64,000 nt of DNA from Geitlerinema sp. S16. Its GTDB lineage: Bacteria; Cyanobacteriota; Cyanobacteriia; Cyanobacteriales; Geitlerinemataceae. Position 1 is the first letter of the stretch; each line of letters opens with the position of its first letter. Location: positions 1 through 64,000 of the forward strand of contig JAABST010000002.1 in NCBI GenBank assembly GCA_011390275.1, read 5' to 3'. The notes under the pieces are model-generated. The model did no database searches and was not told the origin of the DNA. It saw only the letters and a program-made list of their open reading frames with translations. Below, piece after piece: positions 10,409 through 20,739 of this stretch. The position numbers and the translations under genes are program-made.

Positions 10409-11212
10409 TCACTCAAGATTGAGTTTGATTTGCTTGTCTTTGAGTTTGGCCTGCGTCCATTGCTCAAAGAAACGCTCTTGAAGTTGCAATAACAGTTGAC
10501 CTTCAAGCTTCGCTTCGGTGTATTTCTCCACGCGCAGGATGGCGTAACGCTCATCGACCGGCAACGGACCGATCAGGTCGCCCGCTTGCTTACCCTTGAC
10601 GCTATCGCGGGTATTTTCCGGCAGTTGTCCGACCTGGAGTGTGCCCATCATGCCGCCAAAGGTTTTGTCTTGGGTGACGGAGTGCTCGCGAGCCATCTCC
10701 TCGAAGGTTTTGCTGAAGTTTTCGATCTGGGTGTAAAGCGATTCGGCGAGTTCGCGATCTTCAACGACGATGCGCGAGAGGACGACGACGGCGAGCAGCT
10801 CGCGGTTGGCCTCGAAGTACTCTTGGACTTGGGCGTTGGTGAGTTCCGCTTTCAGCTTTTGCAAGGCGATCGAGTTTTCGATGCGCTGACGGAACATGTC
10901 GTAATTAATGCCCTGACTTTGCAGCCATTTCTCGAAGGCCGTCGGGTCGGTCAGCTTTTGTTGCGTCAGAAACTGCGCGATCGCCTGTTCGATCATCTGA
11001 TCATCGACCTTGAGGCTGTTGCCTCTTTGGGTGATTTCGCCCTGCAAAACGTGCTGATAAAGAATTTTTTGCATGAAGCGCGGCAGTTCGCCCGCGCCGT
11101 GTAGGTAGCGAATCGCCTGTTGTAGCGAGATGCTTTCGTCGTCGATCGTAATGAGTTTTTCGGTATCCACGGTGTTAGGAGAAAAAGTACGAATAAAATG
11201 GGCGGAAATCAA
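10409..11212 (-). CDS. Parvulin-type peptidylprolyl isomerase
   Basis: SurA-like N-terminus; EMAREHSVTQDKTFGGMMGTLQVGQLPENTRDSVKGKQAGDLIGPLPVDERYAILRVEKY rotamase pattern. Confidence 0.85.
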   Translation of the reverse strand: MISAHFIRTFSPNTVDTEKLITIDDESISLQQAIRYLHGAGELPRFMQKILYQHVLQGEITQRGNSLKVDDQMIEQAIAQFLTQQKLTDPTAFEKWLQSQGINYDMFRQRIENSIALQKLKAELTNAQVQEYFEANRELLAVVVLSRIVVEDRELAESLYTQIENFSKTFEEMAREHSVTQDKTFGGMMGTLQVGQLPENTRDSVKGKQAGDLIGPLPVDERYAILRVEKYTEAKLEGQLLLQLQERFFEQWTQAKLKDKQIKLNLE

Positions 11213-11470
11213 TCAACCGCGATCCTCAGGGTTTCAGACGCCGGTGACGTTGATTCTGTCATCCTTTCAGGCTACCCCTCAAGTTATCGGGAGATATCAG
11301 CGCTTTTGACGCATTCTGAACGTTTGTCCGATCGCGCAATGAACCTGCGATCGGCGGACAAATTCGCTCTTAGACTATCGCACTGATGTAACCGCGATCG
11401 ATGCGGTTATCCCACCCGAGTCTTAGTCTGAGATCTGGGCGGTTAGGTTCCGATCAATCTTGCTGAGATT

Positions 11471-11597
11471 GGGCGTGTCATCAATTAGCACCAGACCCCC
11501 TACGGGGTAAGCTGTTGAACGCCCGACCTAACAAAAAACAAAAGGGGCTGAAACCCTTACTGAATAAAGGCTACAAATTTAATGGATGACAGCCCCT
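11471..11597. mobile_element. MITE-like element B, copy 1 (~127 bp)
   Basis: Near-identical to 35774..35901; inverted ends GGGCGTGTCATCAATTA / TAATGGATGACAGCCCC. Confidence 0.85.
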
Positions 11598-11632
11598 AAG
11601 CCGATCACTAATTTATCTGATCATTCTGACCA

Positions 11633-13834
11633 TTAATTGGTTCCGACGCATAACCACCGATCGCCCTCCCGCACCCAGGTGATCACCATGCCATCATCCA
11701 CCTCGCGACCGTCCGTCATGGTATAGCGCAAACTGGCCTCCACCTGGGCGCTATCCTCCGTTTCACTCACCAACCGCGTCTTCAACACCTCCACTGATGT
11801 CACCGAGTCACCCCACCAAGCTTTATAGCTGTTAAACCCGTCAGGATGCAGGTTCGGGTCTTGCTGATAGCTTGGGGCGAGCATCTCCCAACTGCGATCG
11901 TAGTTACCGCGCGAGATTTGGTTGAAATATTTTTCAGTGGTCTCGATCGCCGAAGGGCCGTCGAATAAACCCCGCACATTATCGATGATTGTGGGGAGGT
12001 CATCGGGGTTGATGTTGGTGGGGTTCGGGATGCGGTTATCTGGGAGGTTGGGGATGATGTCGGGAAGCTGGATCGGTTTTGGGGCTGGGGCGGGTGTGGG
12101 AACGGGGGCGGAGCGAGCGGCGGCTTGGGCGATCGCGGTTTGGGCGTTGATCAGTTGCCGATCGGCGTTGGGGTCGTTACTGGCAAAGGCGCAGTAGGAA
12201 TCGCCGATCGTTTGACCGTAACTTTCGAGAGCTTTAATACAGCGATCGAGGCTATCGAAGCGATCGGCGAACACCTGCGCCACATTTTCCCCGAACAAAT
12301 TGGCGTACTGCGGCATCCAAAACCAGCCCGCTTGACGAAAACCGGCCTGCTTCAACGCCTCAACGCGCGTATTGGCATAGTCGGCATAGGCATCGGTTCC
12401 AAAGGCAGAATCGGCCAAAAAGTAAAACGAGTCGGGCGTATTGGCCGCACCGAGTTCGCGCGGTGTGGCCGCCTGATCGTCAGAATTGAGCATCGAGCCG
12501 AAGCCGATCGAGCTGCGATCGAACATGTTGGCTCCCGCAAAGGCTAACCCGCCCGCAATCCCAGCCAACAGGGCAAATTTGATCATGCCACCGACGGGCG
12601 ATTTGGGTGGATCGGTATCTTGGGTGCGGGGTTGGGTCACGCTGGCAGGCGGACGTGGGGACACTGACGATCGAGCCGGATCGGACGATCGGGGCGGCGC
12701 GGGGGCGGCGGCGCGAGTGGCGGGAACGGTGGGATGGTAGACCGGCGCGACAGCAACGGTGGCATCGGTGGCGGGGGGCGCGGGTCGATTCGGTGTGGCG
12801 GGTCGCGTCGGTGGCGTCATCGGGGGCGGCGCGATCGACCCTGAGATCAAGGGCGGATTGCTCGAATCCAGGGCAACGGTTGGCGCGGAGCGGCTCGTTC
12901 CAGACTGTTTAGACTGTCCAGACTGTGGGTTAAACGGACTCGGTGCTTGTCCCGGCGTGACGGGCAGGGGCGAGAGTAATGCACCGATCGCATCGCGAGC
13001 CGTCGGGTAACGATCGTGGGGATGGGAGGCGATCGTGCGATCGATCACGTTGCGCAAACGCGGACCACAGGCAGGCGCATGGTCATGCCAGAGGATTTCT
13101 CCCGTACGCGGATCTGTGGGCAAATCCTGGGGATAGCGCCCGGTCAGCAGGTAAATCGCCGTTAATCCGAGGGCATAGAGATCGCTGGAAAACACCGGAC
13201 GCCCCACAGCCTGCTCGCTGGGCATAAATCCCGGCGTACCGATCACAATGCTGCTCGTGGTTTGGCCGACCTCGTTGTACTTCGTGCCCATGGTTTCGCG
13301 CACGGCTCCGAAGTCGATCAGCACCGGCAGGCCGTCGCGCTGACGGAGGAGGATGTTATCGGGCTTGATGTCGCGGTGAATGAGGCCGCGATCGTGCACG
13401 TAAGACAGGACGGGTAGAAGTTGCTGTAAAAGTGCGGTAACCTCCGCTTCGGTCAGCGAGCCGCGCTCATTGAGCAACTGCGTCAAGGTTTTGCCCTCGA
13501 CCCATTCTTGGATGAGGTAAAAGCGATCGTCACGGACGAGATAAGCGTAGAGCGTCGGGATTTGCGGATGGTCGCCGACGGATTCGAGAATGGCGGCTTC
13601 GCGGCTGAAGCGATCGCGCACCAGTTGGACGATTTCGGGCTTATCGGTGTTGGATCTTAATTGTTTGATCACACAGCGCCGCCGTGACGGCATTTGGGTG
13701 TCTTCGGCGAGGAAGGTTTCACCGAATCCGCCCCGCCCAAGGCTGCTAAGAACGTTGTAGCGATTGTCGAGCAGCTCAGGGGTCATAGCGTTCGCGTAAC
13801 AGGACAAGTTTAAAGGGACAATATTTAGGATCAA
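11633..13834 (-). CDS. Serine/threonine protein kinase with TM segment and C-terminal extracytoplasmic region
   Basis: LGRGGFGETFLAED, CVIKQL, LIHRDIKPDNILLR, LIDFGAVRE, GTPGFMPSEQA; TM MIKFALLAGIAGGLAFAGANMF; NTF2-like C-terminus. Confidence 0.92.
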   Translation of the reverse strand: MILNIVPLNLSCYANAMTPELLDNRYNVLSSLGRGGFGETFLAEDTQMPSRRRCVIKQLRSNTDKPEIVQLVRDRFSREAAILESVGDHPQIPTLYAYLVRDDRFYLIQEWVEGKTLTQLLNERGSLTEAEVTALLQQLLPVLSYVHDRGLIHRDIKPDNILLRQRDGLPVLIDFGAVRETMGTKYNEVGQTTSSIVIGTPGFMPSEQAVGRPVFSSDLYALGLTAIYLLTGRYPQDLPTDPRTGEILWHDHAPACGPRLRNVIDRTIASHPHDRYPTARDAIGALLSPLPVTPGQAPSPFNPQSGQSKQSGTSRSAPTVALDSSNPPLISGSIAPPPMTPPTRPATPNRPAPPATDATVAVAPVYHPTVPATRAAAPAPPRSSDPARSSVSPRPPASVTQPRTQDTDPPKSPVGGMIKFALLAGIAGGLAFAGANMFDRSSIGFGSMLNSDDQAATPRELGAANTPDSFYFLADSAFGTDAYADYANTRVEALKQAGFRQAGWFWMPQYANLFGENVAQVFADRFDSLDRCIKALESYGQTIGDSYCAFASNDPNADRQLINAQTAIAQAAARSAPVPTPAPAPKPIQLPDIIPNLPDNRIPNPTNINPDDLPTIIDNVRGLFDGPSAIETTEKYFNQISRGNYDRSWEMLAPSYQQDPNLHPDGFNSYKAWWGDSVTSVEVLKTRLVSETEDSAQVEASLRYTMTDGREVDDGMVITWVREGDRWLCVGTN

Positions 13835-13967
13835 TTATAAGGCTCCGGACTTCATCCACTTTCCGCCCAGGAGCACGAGACCGAACAAACGTCATTTCGA
13901 GTTGAACCGTATACTCTCAAGAAGACCGATCGCGATCGCTGCGGTACACCGTTACGCTCTTAACCCC

Positions 13968-15023
13968 ATGCTCGTCCCCATCACCCGTGCCAGCCTCGAA
14001 GAACTGATCCCCGCCACCGCCACCGGCGCACAATACGTTTATGTCTGGGATGGGTTCCAAACCTTTGTGAAACGGTTGATTGGCTCGATCGCCGGGGTGT
14101 TTGTCGTCTGGATACTGAGCGGTCTGCTGCACTCCGATGGTCTCTCGCTGTTTTTGGGGATTTTCGTCGGGTTGTATTGGCTCTGGGCGCCGATCGCCAA
14201 GGCCAGTTTTCGCAATAACCGCAATCGTCGCTATCCCTACGCCGGGTTTTGGCAGGGTCGGATTTTGGATGTGTACGTGACGGAGGAAATTGTCGGCACG
14301 GAGGAAACGACCAATCAGTACGGTGAACTGGTGATCGTCGAGAATCGCGAGCGGCGTTTGAATCTTGAAGTGGGCGATCGCACCGGGTTTGAAACCAGCC
14401 TCCAAGTGCCGCTGCAAAAACAATACAAATTGCTCGGTGTGGGTTTGGCGGTGCAAATGCTCGTGTTGTCGGAAACGCCGGATTTATCCAGCATTGCCCA
14501 GATTTCCGACATCTACGTTCCGAGTCGTAACCTGTGGGTGAGTGATTATCCCGTGGTGCGTCACGATGCGTTTATCAGCGTGAGTCAGCAAATTGTCGGG
14601 CGGGTAAAGTCAGGCGGATCGCGTGGTGAATCTCGTGGTGAATCGCGCTCAAACTCCGTGTCACGACGATCGAGCGAGTTTGAACGTTCGCCAGAACGTC
14701 CGGCTAATCCTCGTAATGATGATCGATATGGAGCATCGGAACCGACATCGAACCGCGATCGCTCGCGTCGTCCGCCGGTTGATCCTTATGCCGATCCCGA
14801 CGCCGATCCCAGCGCTAACGAGCCACGGTATAACCCCGACCTCGATCGCGCCGATCGCCAACCGGATTACAGCGATTACAGCGATCCCTACAATCCCCGC
14901 GCCGATCGTCCCGCCCCACGTCCAGCACCACCTTCACCGCGTCAACCGCCCGATTGTTCAACTAGCCGTCCGCCAAACCGTCCGCCAAATTCGCCAAATT
15001 CGCCAAATTCGCCACGTCGCTAG
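13968..15023 (+). CDS. Membrane protein with Arg/Ser/Asp/Pro-rich low-complexity C-terminus
   Basis: Hydrophobic segment VKRLIGSIAGVFVVWILSGLL; C-terminus ends NSPNSPNSPRR; upstream ATG at 13902 also possible. Confidence 0.65.
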   Translation: MLVPITRASLEELIPATATGAQYVYVWDGFQTFVKRLIGSIAGVFVVWILSGLLHSDGLSLFLGIFVGLYWLWAPIAKASFRNNRNRRYPYAGFWQGRILDVYVTEEIVGTEETTNQYGELVIVENRERRLNLEVGDRTGFETSLQVPLQKQYKLLGVGLAVQMLVLSETPDLSSIAQISDIYVPSRNLWVSDYPVVRHDAFISVSQQIVGRVKSGGSRGESRGESRSNSVSRRSSEFERSPERPANPRNDDRYGASEPTSNRDRSRRPPVDPYADPDADPSANEPRYNPDLDRADRQPDYSDYSDPYNPRADRPAPRPAPPSPRQPPDCSTSRPPNRPPNSPNSPNSPRR

Positions 15024-16497
15024 GATCTGTGTGTGCGGGGACTTTTTTCTGCGCCAACATCGCAGTGAGATCGACCCCTGTGAATAGTGATTGATCATTC
15101 AATCTATGCGCAGCGCGATTATCAAAGGTGTTGTTTGACGGTATTTTTTTGGCCAACAACCAATAGGTTTTCATCTTGCCCTTGCCTTTGATCTCGATCG
15201 CGCCGCGCTCTTCGAGGATGTAGTTATCCTTGAGCCGGTGGTAGGTACTTTCGGTAACCTGAATTTGCCCCGGTGTACCCGACGATTCCATCCGTGATGC
15301 CACGTTCACAGCATCACCCCAAAGATCGTAAATAAATTTGTGAATGCCGATCACACCCGCAACGACAGCACCCGTGTTAATACCGATGCGGATCTGGACA
15401 GGATTATCGCGATCGGCTCGATTGTGATTGAGTTGTTCGATCTCGTAGCGCATTGCCAACGCCGCATCGGCAATACATTCCGCGTGATCAACCCGCACCG
15501 TCGGTAAACCACCGGCCACCATGTAGGCATCGCCGATCGTCTTAATTTTTTCCAGTTCATAATGGCGGGTCAGGCGATCGAACGTCGAAAAAATATGATT
15601 CAGTCGTTCCACCAGCTCCAGCGGCGTGACCGAGGAGGCAATATCGGTGAACCCGACGATATCGGCAAACAGGATCGTCACTTCGTCAAAACGATCGGCG
15701 ATCGGGCGCGAGTCCACTTTGAGCTGGGCGGCGATCTCCGGCGGCAGGATATTCAGCAAGAGCTGTTCCGATCGATCCCGCTCTGACCGTAGCTCGCGCG
15801 TCCGCTGTTCCACCCGCAATTCCAGCTCTTCATTCACCTGATACAGCTCGTCCTGGGTCGATTGAATCTCGCGCAGGTAACGTCTCAGTGTCCGCAACAC
15901 CACACACCAAGAGGGAATCAGCAGGATCAGCGTGCTTCCCGATACAATCCCCGACAACATCAACCATTGCCGATAACTCTCGATTTTTTGCTGGATTTGT
16001 GCCTCGATCGTCGCTTGACGTTCCATCACCCCCGCCGAATAGCGTTCTTTTTGCTGCCCATAGACTGGACTGAGCAAGAGTGTTAGGGCTGCGTTCGAGT
16101 TGCCATTTTTAACCAGTTCAAACGCCCACTTCTCCATCGCGATCAGTTTTTCGTTGGCCGCCTCAATTTCGGCGGCATCGCTCGTATCGTAGGAGGCTGG
16201 AGCGAGATCGATCGAGGCGGCGATCGTTGCGTCAAGCTCATCAACGTGATCCTGATAGCGTCGCTTCCACTGCTGATCGTCGGTCGTGGCATACAGTCTG
16301 GCCGACATCGTCAGCACTTCGTCAAGATAGGTAATGCGATCGCTGAGATGCTGTAGCCGAAACTCATTATTAACCAAGCGATTAAACGCACGGTACGACA
16401 CGATCGTGCTAGCAACCAGTGGCGTAAACAGCAAGAGGGTCGCGATCGCAGTGGTTTTAACGAGATGGGTCGGGCGTCGGACTAAAAACATGGACAA
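14962..16497 (-). CDS. Class III adenylate/guanylate cyclase with N-terminal TM/sensor region
   Basis: VTILFADIVGFTDIASSVTPLELVERLN, KTIGDAYMVAGGLP, RIGINTGAVVAGVIG, YDLWGDAVNVASRMES. Confidence 0.92.
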   Translation of the reverse strand: MSMFLVRRPTHLVKTTAIATLLLFTPLVASTIVSYRAFNRLVNNEFRLQHLSDRITYLDEVLTMSARLYATTDDQQWKRRYQDHVDELDATIAASIDLAPASYDTSDAAEIEAANEKLIAMEKWAFELVKNGNSNAALTLLLSPVYGQQKERYSAGVMERQATIEAQIQQKIESYRQWLMLSGIVSGSTLILLIPSWCVVLRTLRRYLREIQSTQDELYQVNEELELRVEQRTRELRSERDRSEQLLLNILPPEIAAQLKVDSRPIADRFDEVTILFADIVGFTDIASSVTPLELVERLNHIFSTFDRLTRHYELEKIKTIGDAYMVAGGLPTVRVDHAECIADAALAMRYEIEQLNHNRADRDNPVQIRIGINTGAVVAGVIGIHKFIYDLWGDAVNVASRMESSGTPGQIQVTESTYHRLKDNYILEERGAIEIKGKGKMKTYWLLAKKIPSNNTFDNRAAHRLNDQSLFTGVDLTAMLAQKKVPAHTDPSDVANLANLANLADGLADG

Positions 16498-16656
16498 CTA
16501 TCATTACCGCAGACGAACTGACGGGAGCTACACATAGACGCATCACCGCACTCCTATCGATCGAGCGGGTTTCGCTGACGGGTGTGCAGATCGTTACCCC
16601 CAAGTCTAGTTGTTGCGATCGTTCAAGCGTCCCAATCTCCGAAAAACTTTGCGTCT

Positions 16657-16708
16657 ACAGCAAAAAACGATTGGGTTAGGACACATCAAAAAAACGGAGA
16701 GCACTGAG
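16657..16708. mobile_element. MITE-like element A, degenerate half copy
   Basis: ACAGCAAAAAACGATTGGGTTAGGACACATCAAAAAAACGGAGAGCACTGAG aligns with the reverse complement of the right half of 10053..10168. Confidence 0.65.
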
Positions 16709-16821
16709 CTTGTCGTTGGCGTAGCCTTCGCTTTGCGAATAGTGCGGCTTCCGGCTTGGTTGGAGTTTTTGAAAAACTCCAACTTCTCGCCCCGACGATC
16801 AATCAATTCAGGGCTATTTAT

Positions 16822-17220
16822 TTATTGTGGCCGCTTGAGATAACACACCGTGGTCGAATTTTCATCGCGGCGTTCCTGGGCGTACAGACAGGTCACCATC
16901 TCGAAGCCCTCATCACCCAAATCGCTGAGATCACGAAAAAAGCCCGCATTGCCGGGATCGCTAGCCTCGCTAGTCGAGATCGATCGATATTCCCACCGCG
17001 TTCGTATCGCGGTCGAGTTCGTCCCTGTCCCTGTCCCCGGACGAAACTGGGCGATCGCCGCATGGCTCACTCCCCAACTCAGCGCCAACCCAAGCCCCAA
17101 GGCAATCACGATCGCACCGCGCCCGAAGTGAGGCACAAGCGATCGGGACACACTCGCGATCGGTGTCCAGATCGTTGCCCAGATCGTTGTCAAAGCAGAA
17201 CGTAAAACTCGCAGAATCAT
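16822..17220 (-). CDS. Hypothetical exported protein
   Basis: 132 aa with hydrophobic N-terminal segment IVIALGLGLALSWGVSHAAIA. Confidence 0.55.
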   Translation of the reverse strand: MILRVLRSALTTIWATIWTPIASVSRSLVPHFGRGAIVIALGLGLALSWGVSHAAIAQFRPGTGTGTNSTAIRTRWEYRSISTSEASDPGNAGFFRDLSDLGDEGFEMVTCLYAQERRDENSTTVCYLKRPQ

Positions 17221-17438
17221 TATGGGGTTCCAAGACTTGAATAGGCGAAATGAATAGACGCAAATCGAGCAGGCGAAATCGGTATGTCCTAGAAAAGCCT
17301 GCGTAGATCTGCCATGCTTACAAGGCAGCTTAACAAACGGAAATATTTTGCCGTTCGGTGTCTGCCGTTCGGTGTTCTCGATTTGCTCTCGATTTGTTCT
17401 CGATCGCGCGATGCTTTGCGCTCAAGGTAATTAAGACT

Positions 17439-18101
17439 ATGTTGACTTTCGATCGCACGATGTTTCGTCGTGTTTTTTTCGTAACCTTGTGGCTGGGCTT
17501 TTTGGCCTATGCCTTTCTGTATGCACCGCCGGAGCGTCCTGACACGGCTGACCTGATCGTCAGTCTTTCCACAGGAGAAACAGACGCGATCGAACCAATT
17601 TTGGTTTCGCTGTTCAATCTGATGGGCGTGCTACCGGCGATCTATAGCTGCTTGATTTATGCCGATGGACGCGGCCAAAAGATCAGCGCGTGGCCGTTTG
17701 CGGTGGCGTCCTTTGCCGTCGGCGGTTTTGCGTTGTTGCCCTATCTCGCGATCCGCAATGATGCGCCGAAGTTTGAGGGGTCGGTCAATCGTTGGCTTGG
17801 TTTTTGGGATGCGCGGTTAGTCGGGGTGGCGGTGACGGTGGCGTTTGGGGCGCTAGCGTTTGCGGGTCTCAGCCACGGTGACTGGAGCGCGTTTGTTTCC
17901 GAATGGCAAACCCGCCGTTTTGTGAATGTGATGACGCTGGATTTTGTGTTGTTAGTGCTGTGTCTTCCGGCGTTGATTGGGGATGACATGAAACGACGCG
18001 GGATTGAGAATCGATCGCTGCTATGGGCGATTATGTTTGTGCCGATCGTCGGGCCGTTGGTCTATCTCTGTCTGCGTCCGCGTTTGCACGTCACCGCCTA
18101 G
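17439..18101 (+). CDS. Multi-pass membrane protein (DUF2834-like)
   Basis: Several hydrophobic segments; start moved in from track start 17358 to MLTFDRTMFRRV. Confidence 0.6.
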   Translation: MLTFDRTMFRRVFFVTLWLGFLAYAFLYAPPERPDTADLIVSLSTGETDAIEPILVSLFNLMGVLPAIYSCLIYADGRGQKISAWPFAVASFAVGGFALLPYLAIRNDAPKFEGSVNRWLGFWDARLVGVAVTVAFGALAFAGLSHGDWSAFVSEWQTRRFVNVMTLDFVLLVLCLPALIGDDMKRRGIENRSLLWAIMFVPIVGPLVYLCLRPRLHVTA

Positions 18102-18142
18102 AGCTTCACCAGAATCTTAAACATTGGTGGATCGTAGGGAGC

Positions 18143-18179
18143 GAGACCTTTGAGGTTGTGGAAACCTCAAAGGTCTGAC
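18143..18179. repeat. Dispersed hairpin family 2, copy 1
   Basis: GAGACCTTTGAGGTTGTGGAAACCTCAAAGGTCTGA. Confidence 0.85.
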
Positions 18180-18260
18180 GTTGACTGTTTATTTTTCTCG
18201 TCTCTCGTTGCTCGGCGTAAGCGTGCAAGCAGATCGCGGATCACTCGCACGCTAACGACA

Positions 18261-18665
18261 TTACGGGATCACCAGCACCGGGCAGGGCGACAGACCGATC
18301 GTCCGGCTCGCCACACTTTCGCGTGATCCTTCCTCCGGCATCACCGAGCCACTACCGCCCATCACGATCAGATCGGCCTCTATTTCGTCGGCCACATCGC
18401 AGATCACAAACGACGGGTTCCCCTCTCGCTCGATCGTCTCGACCATAATGTCCTGCTGTGCAAAGAGATCTTTGACTCCATCGAGCAGCTTAGCGATCGC
18501 CTCCGGAGAGTTACGCTGCCCCGGCGCTTCCCCCTCGGTCACAGTCTCAACCACCGAGACGATCGTCAGCTTTGCCTTGTGTAATTTGACCAGGTCAATG
18601 ACGCTTTCCACCGCGTTACGCGATTCCGGGCTGCCATCAACAGGAAACAGAATTTTGTCAAACAT
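18261..18665 (-). CDS. Universal stress protein (UspA family)
   Basis: MFDKILFPVDGSPESRNAVESV...ADLIVMGGSGSV...SRTIGLSPCPVLVIP. Confidence 0.88.
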   Translation of the reverse strand: MFDKILFPVDGSPESRNAVESVIDLVKLHKAKLTIVSVVETVTEGEAPGQRNSPEAIAKLLDGVKDLFAQQDIMVETIEREGNPSFVICDVADEIEADLIVMGGSGSVMPEEGSRESVASRTIGLSPCPVLVIP

Positions 18666-18799
18666 GGGTCGTCCATCCTCGGTCGTATCTCGCGACCGCA
18701 CTCCTGTAGAATTGTGTCGGAATTGACGGTTTTGTCCCCACAACGTGCCGCTAGCAGCGGGTTTGAGGGGGCTTTATAAAATAAAGAGGCTAATTATCA

Positions 18800-20002
18800 G
18801 TGTCTAAGAAAACTGTAGCAAATTTATCGGCAGCCGATTTAACCGGTAAGCGCGTGCTTGTACGTGTGGACTTCAACGTCCCGCTCGATGGCGACGGTAA
18901 AATCACCGACGATACCCGCATTCGTGCGGCTTTGCCGACGATCCAAGACCTAACGGGCAAGGGCGCAAAGGTTGTCCTGATTAGCCACTTTGGTCGTCCG
19001 AAAGGTCACGTCGTTGAATCGATGCGCCTGACGCCGGTGGCAGTTCGCCTCTCGGAGCTGCTTGGTCAGCCTGTGGTCAAGGCGGACGATTGCGGTGCTG
19101 ATGCAACGGCGAAAGTGAACGCGATGGCCGATGGTGATGTTGTCCTGCTCGAAAACGCACGCTTCTATGCGGGTGAAGAGGCCAACGATCCTAAGTTCGC
19201 AAAACAGCTTGCATCGCTGGCGGATGTGTACGTTAACGACGCATTTGGTACGGCTCACCGCGCTCATGCTTCGACCGAAGGCGTTACTAAATTTATTGAT
19301 ACCTGCGTTGCCGGTTTGCTGATCGAGAAAGAGCTGAAGTTCCTGCAAGCAACGATCGATAATCCCCAGCGTCCCTTGGTGGCGATCGTCGGTGGCTCAA
19401 AAGTGTCGAGCAAAATCGGCGTGATCGAAACCCTGCTCGACAAGGTGGACAAGCTGATCGTCGGCGGCGGCATGATCTTCACGTTCTACAAGGCTCGCGG
19501 CCTTAACGTTGGTAAATCGCTGGTCGAAGAAGACAAACTCGAACTGGCGACGGCATTGGAAGCCAAAGCGAAAGAAAAAGGCGTCGAACTGCTGTTACCG
19601 ACCGATGTTGTCCTCGCCGATAACTTCGCGCCGGATGCGGCATCGCAAACCGTGGCGATCGATGCGATTCCCGACGGCTGGATGGGTCTCGATATCGGCC
19701 CGGATTCGATCGAAACCTTCAAAACCGCGCTGGCTGATTGCAAATCTGTGATTTGGAATGGGCCGATGGGCGTGTTTGAATTCGATGCCTTTGCGAAGGG
19801 TACGGAAGCGATCGCCTACGCGCTCGAAGAAATCACCGCCACGGGTGCAATCACGATCATCGGCGGTGGCGATTCGGTCGCAGCGGTCGAAAAAGTCGGC
19901 GTTGCGGACAAAATGAGCCACATTTCGACCGGTGGTGGTGCAAGCCTCGAACTGCTCGAAGGTAAGGTTCTGCCCGGTATCGCGGCTCTTGACGACGCGT
20001 AA
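18800..20002 (+). CDS. pgk: Phosphoglycerate kinase (GTG start)
   Basis: [53 protein letters not shown]. Confidence 0.98.
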   Translation: MSKKTVANLSAADLTGKRVLVRVDFNVPLDGDGKITDDTRIRAALPTIQDLTGKGAKVVLISHFGRPKGHVVESMRLTPVAVRLSELLGQPVVKADDCGADATAKVNAMADGDVVLLENARFYAGEEANDPKFAKQLASLADVYVNDAFGTAHRAHASTEGVTKFIDTCVAGLLIEKELKFLQATIDNPQRPLVAIVGGSKVSSKIGVIETLLDKVDKLIVGGGMIFTFYKARGLNVGKSLVEEDKLELATALEAKAKEKGVELLLPTDVVLADNFAPDAASQTVAIDAIPDGWMGLDIGPDSIETFKTALADCKSVIWNGPMGVFEFDAFAKGTEAIAYALEEITATGAITIIGGGDSVAAVEKVGVADKMSHISTGGGASLELLEGKVLPGIAALDDA

Positions 20003-20053
20003 ATTGTTACGTGTCAAGCGGGATTAAGTTTTAATCTCGGTTAGAACGCAAAA

Positions 20054-20095
20054 AAGAGGTGTCACACGTTAATCACGAATGACACCTCTTTTTTT
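20054..20095 (+). terminator. Rho-independent terminator after pgk
   Basis: AAGAGGTGTCACACGTTAATCACGAATGACACCTCTTTTTTT. Confidence 0.85.
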
Positions 20096-20195
20096 GACCC
20101 AAAAAACTAAAGCAACCGTTATGACTCGATCGGTACGCGCAACCGATCGAAATCGAAGTGGAAATTTATCTCTGATTCGCTCTAAAAATGCTAAA

Positions 20196-20292
20196 GGGCC
20201 CGAAGTCCACGCCTATCACAAGCATCCCGTATTGCTGCTACCTTCCGGTCCTGACAAGATTTGAGCGTTGTAATTGCATGGGTTCAGACCCG
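20196..20292 (-). ncRNA. ffs: Bacterial small signal recognition particle RNA (4.5S-type)
   Basis: Minus strand contains GTCAGGACCGGAAGGTAGCAGC, the conserved SRP RNA apical loop; flanks GGGTCTGAACCC...GGGCCC give paired ends. Confidence 0.88.
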
Positions 20293-20344
20293 GACACCAA
20301 TATAACACTGCACCCAGATCCGATCAATATGAGATCTCGATCAA

Positions 20345-20635
20345 TCAGGACAAACTCTGATCCGTTTCTGGCTCGGCGACGATGCACCAATGGTAAAGAT
20401 CGTAGGCCACACACCCATTCACCACGAGCGGATCTCGATCGACGATCGCTTGCGCTGCTTCATAGGACTCCGCTCGAAATAGCATCATGCCGCCGCCGCG
20501 ACGATTCCAGTAGCCGCTACGCGCCTGATGACCGGCTGCGATTAGCTCACGTACATAGTCGAGGTGGGCGGGGATGTGGCGATCGAAAATAGCTTTCGGA
20601 ACAAGACCGCGTTCAATTTTGGCAAACCAGGGCAT
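20345..20635 (-). CDS. YciI family protein
   Basis: HLDYVRELIAAGHQARSGYWNRRGGGMMLFRAESYEAAQAIVDRDPLVVNG. Confidence 0.75.
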   Translation of the reverse strand: MPWFAKIERGLVPKAIFDRHIPAHLDYVRELIAAGHQARSGYWNRRGGGMMLFRAESYEAAQAIVDRDPLVVNGCVAYDLYHWCIVAEPETDQSLS

Positions 20636-20739
20636 AACGTTGGAGGAGGGACGGAAATTCGATCAATCACAATGTACGAGTTTGGAAGGGAAAGTTTGCA
20701 AGTTCTAACGTTTTTTACCCTTCCCAAGCTCTGCATCCT

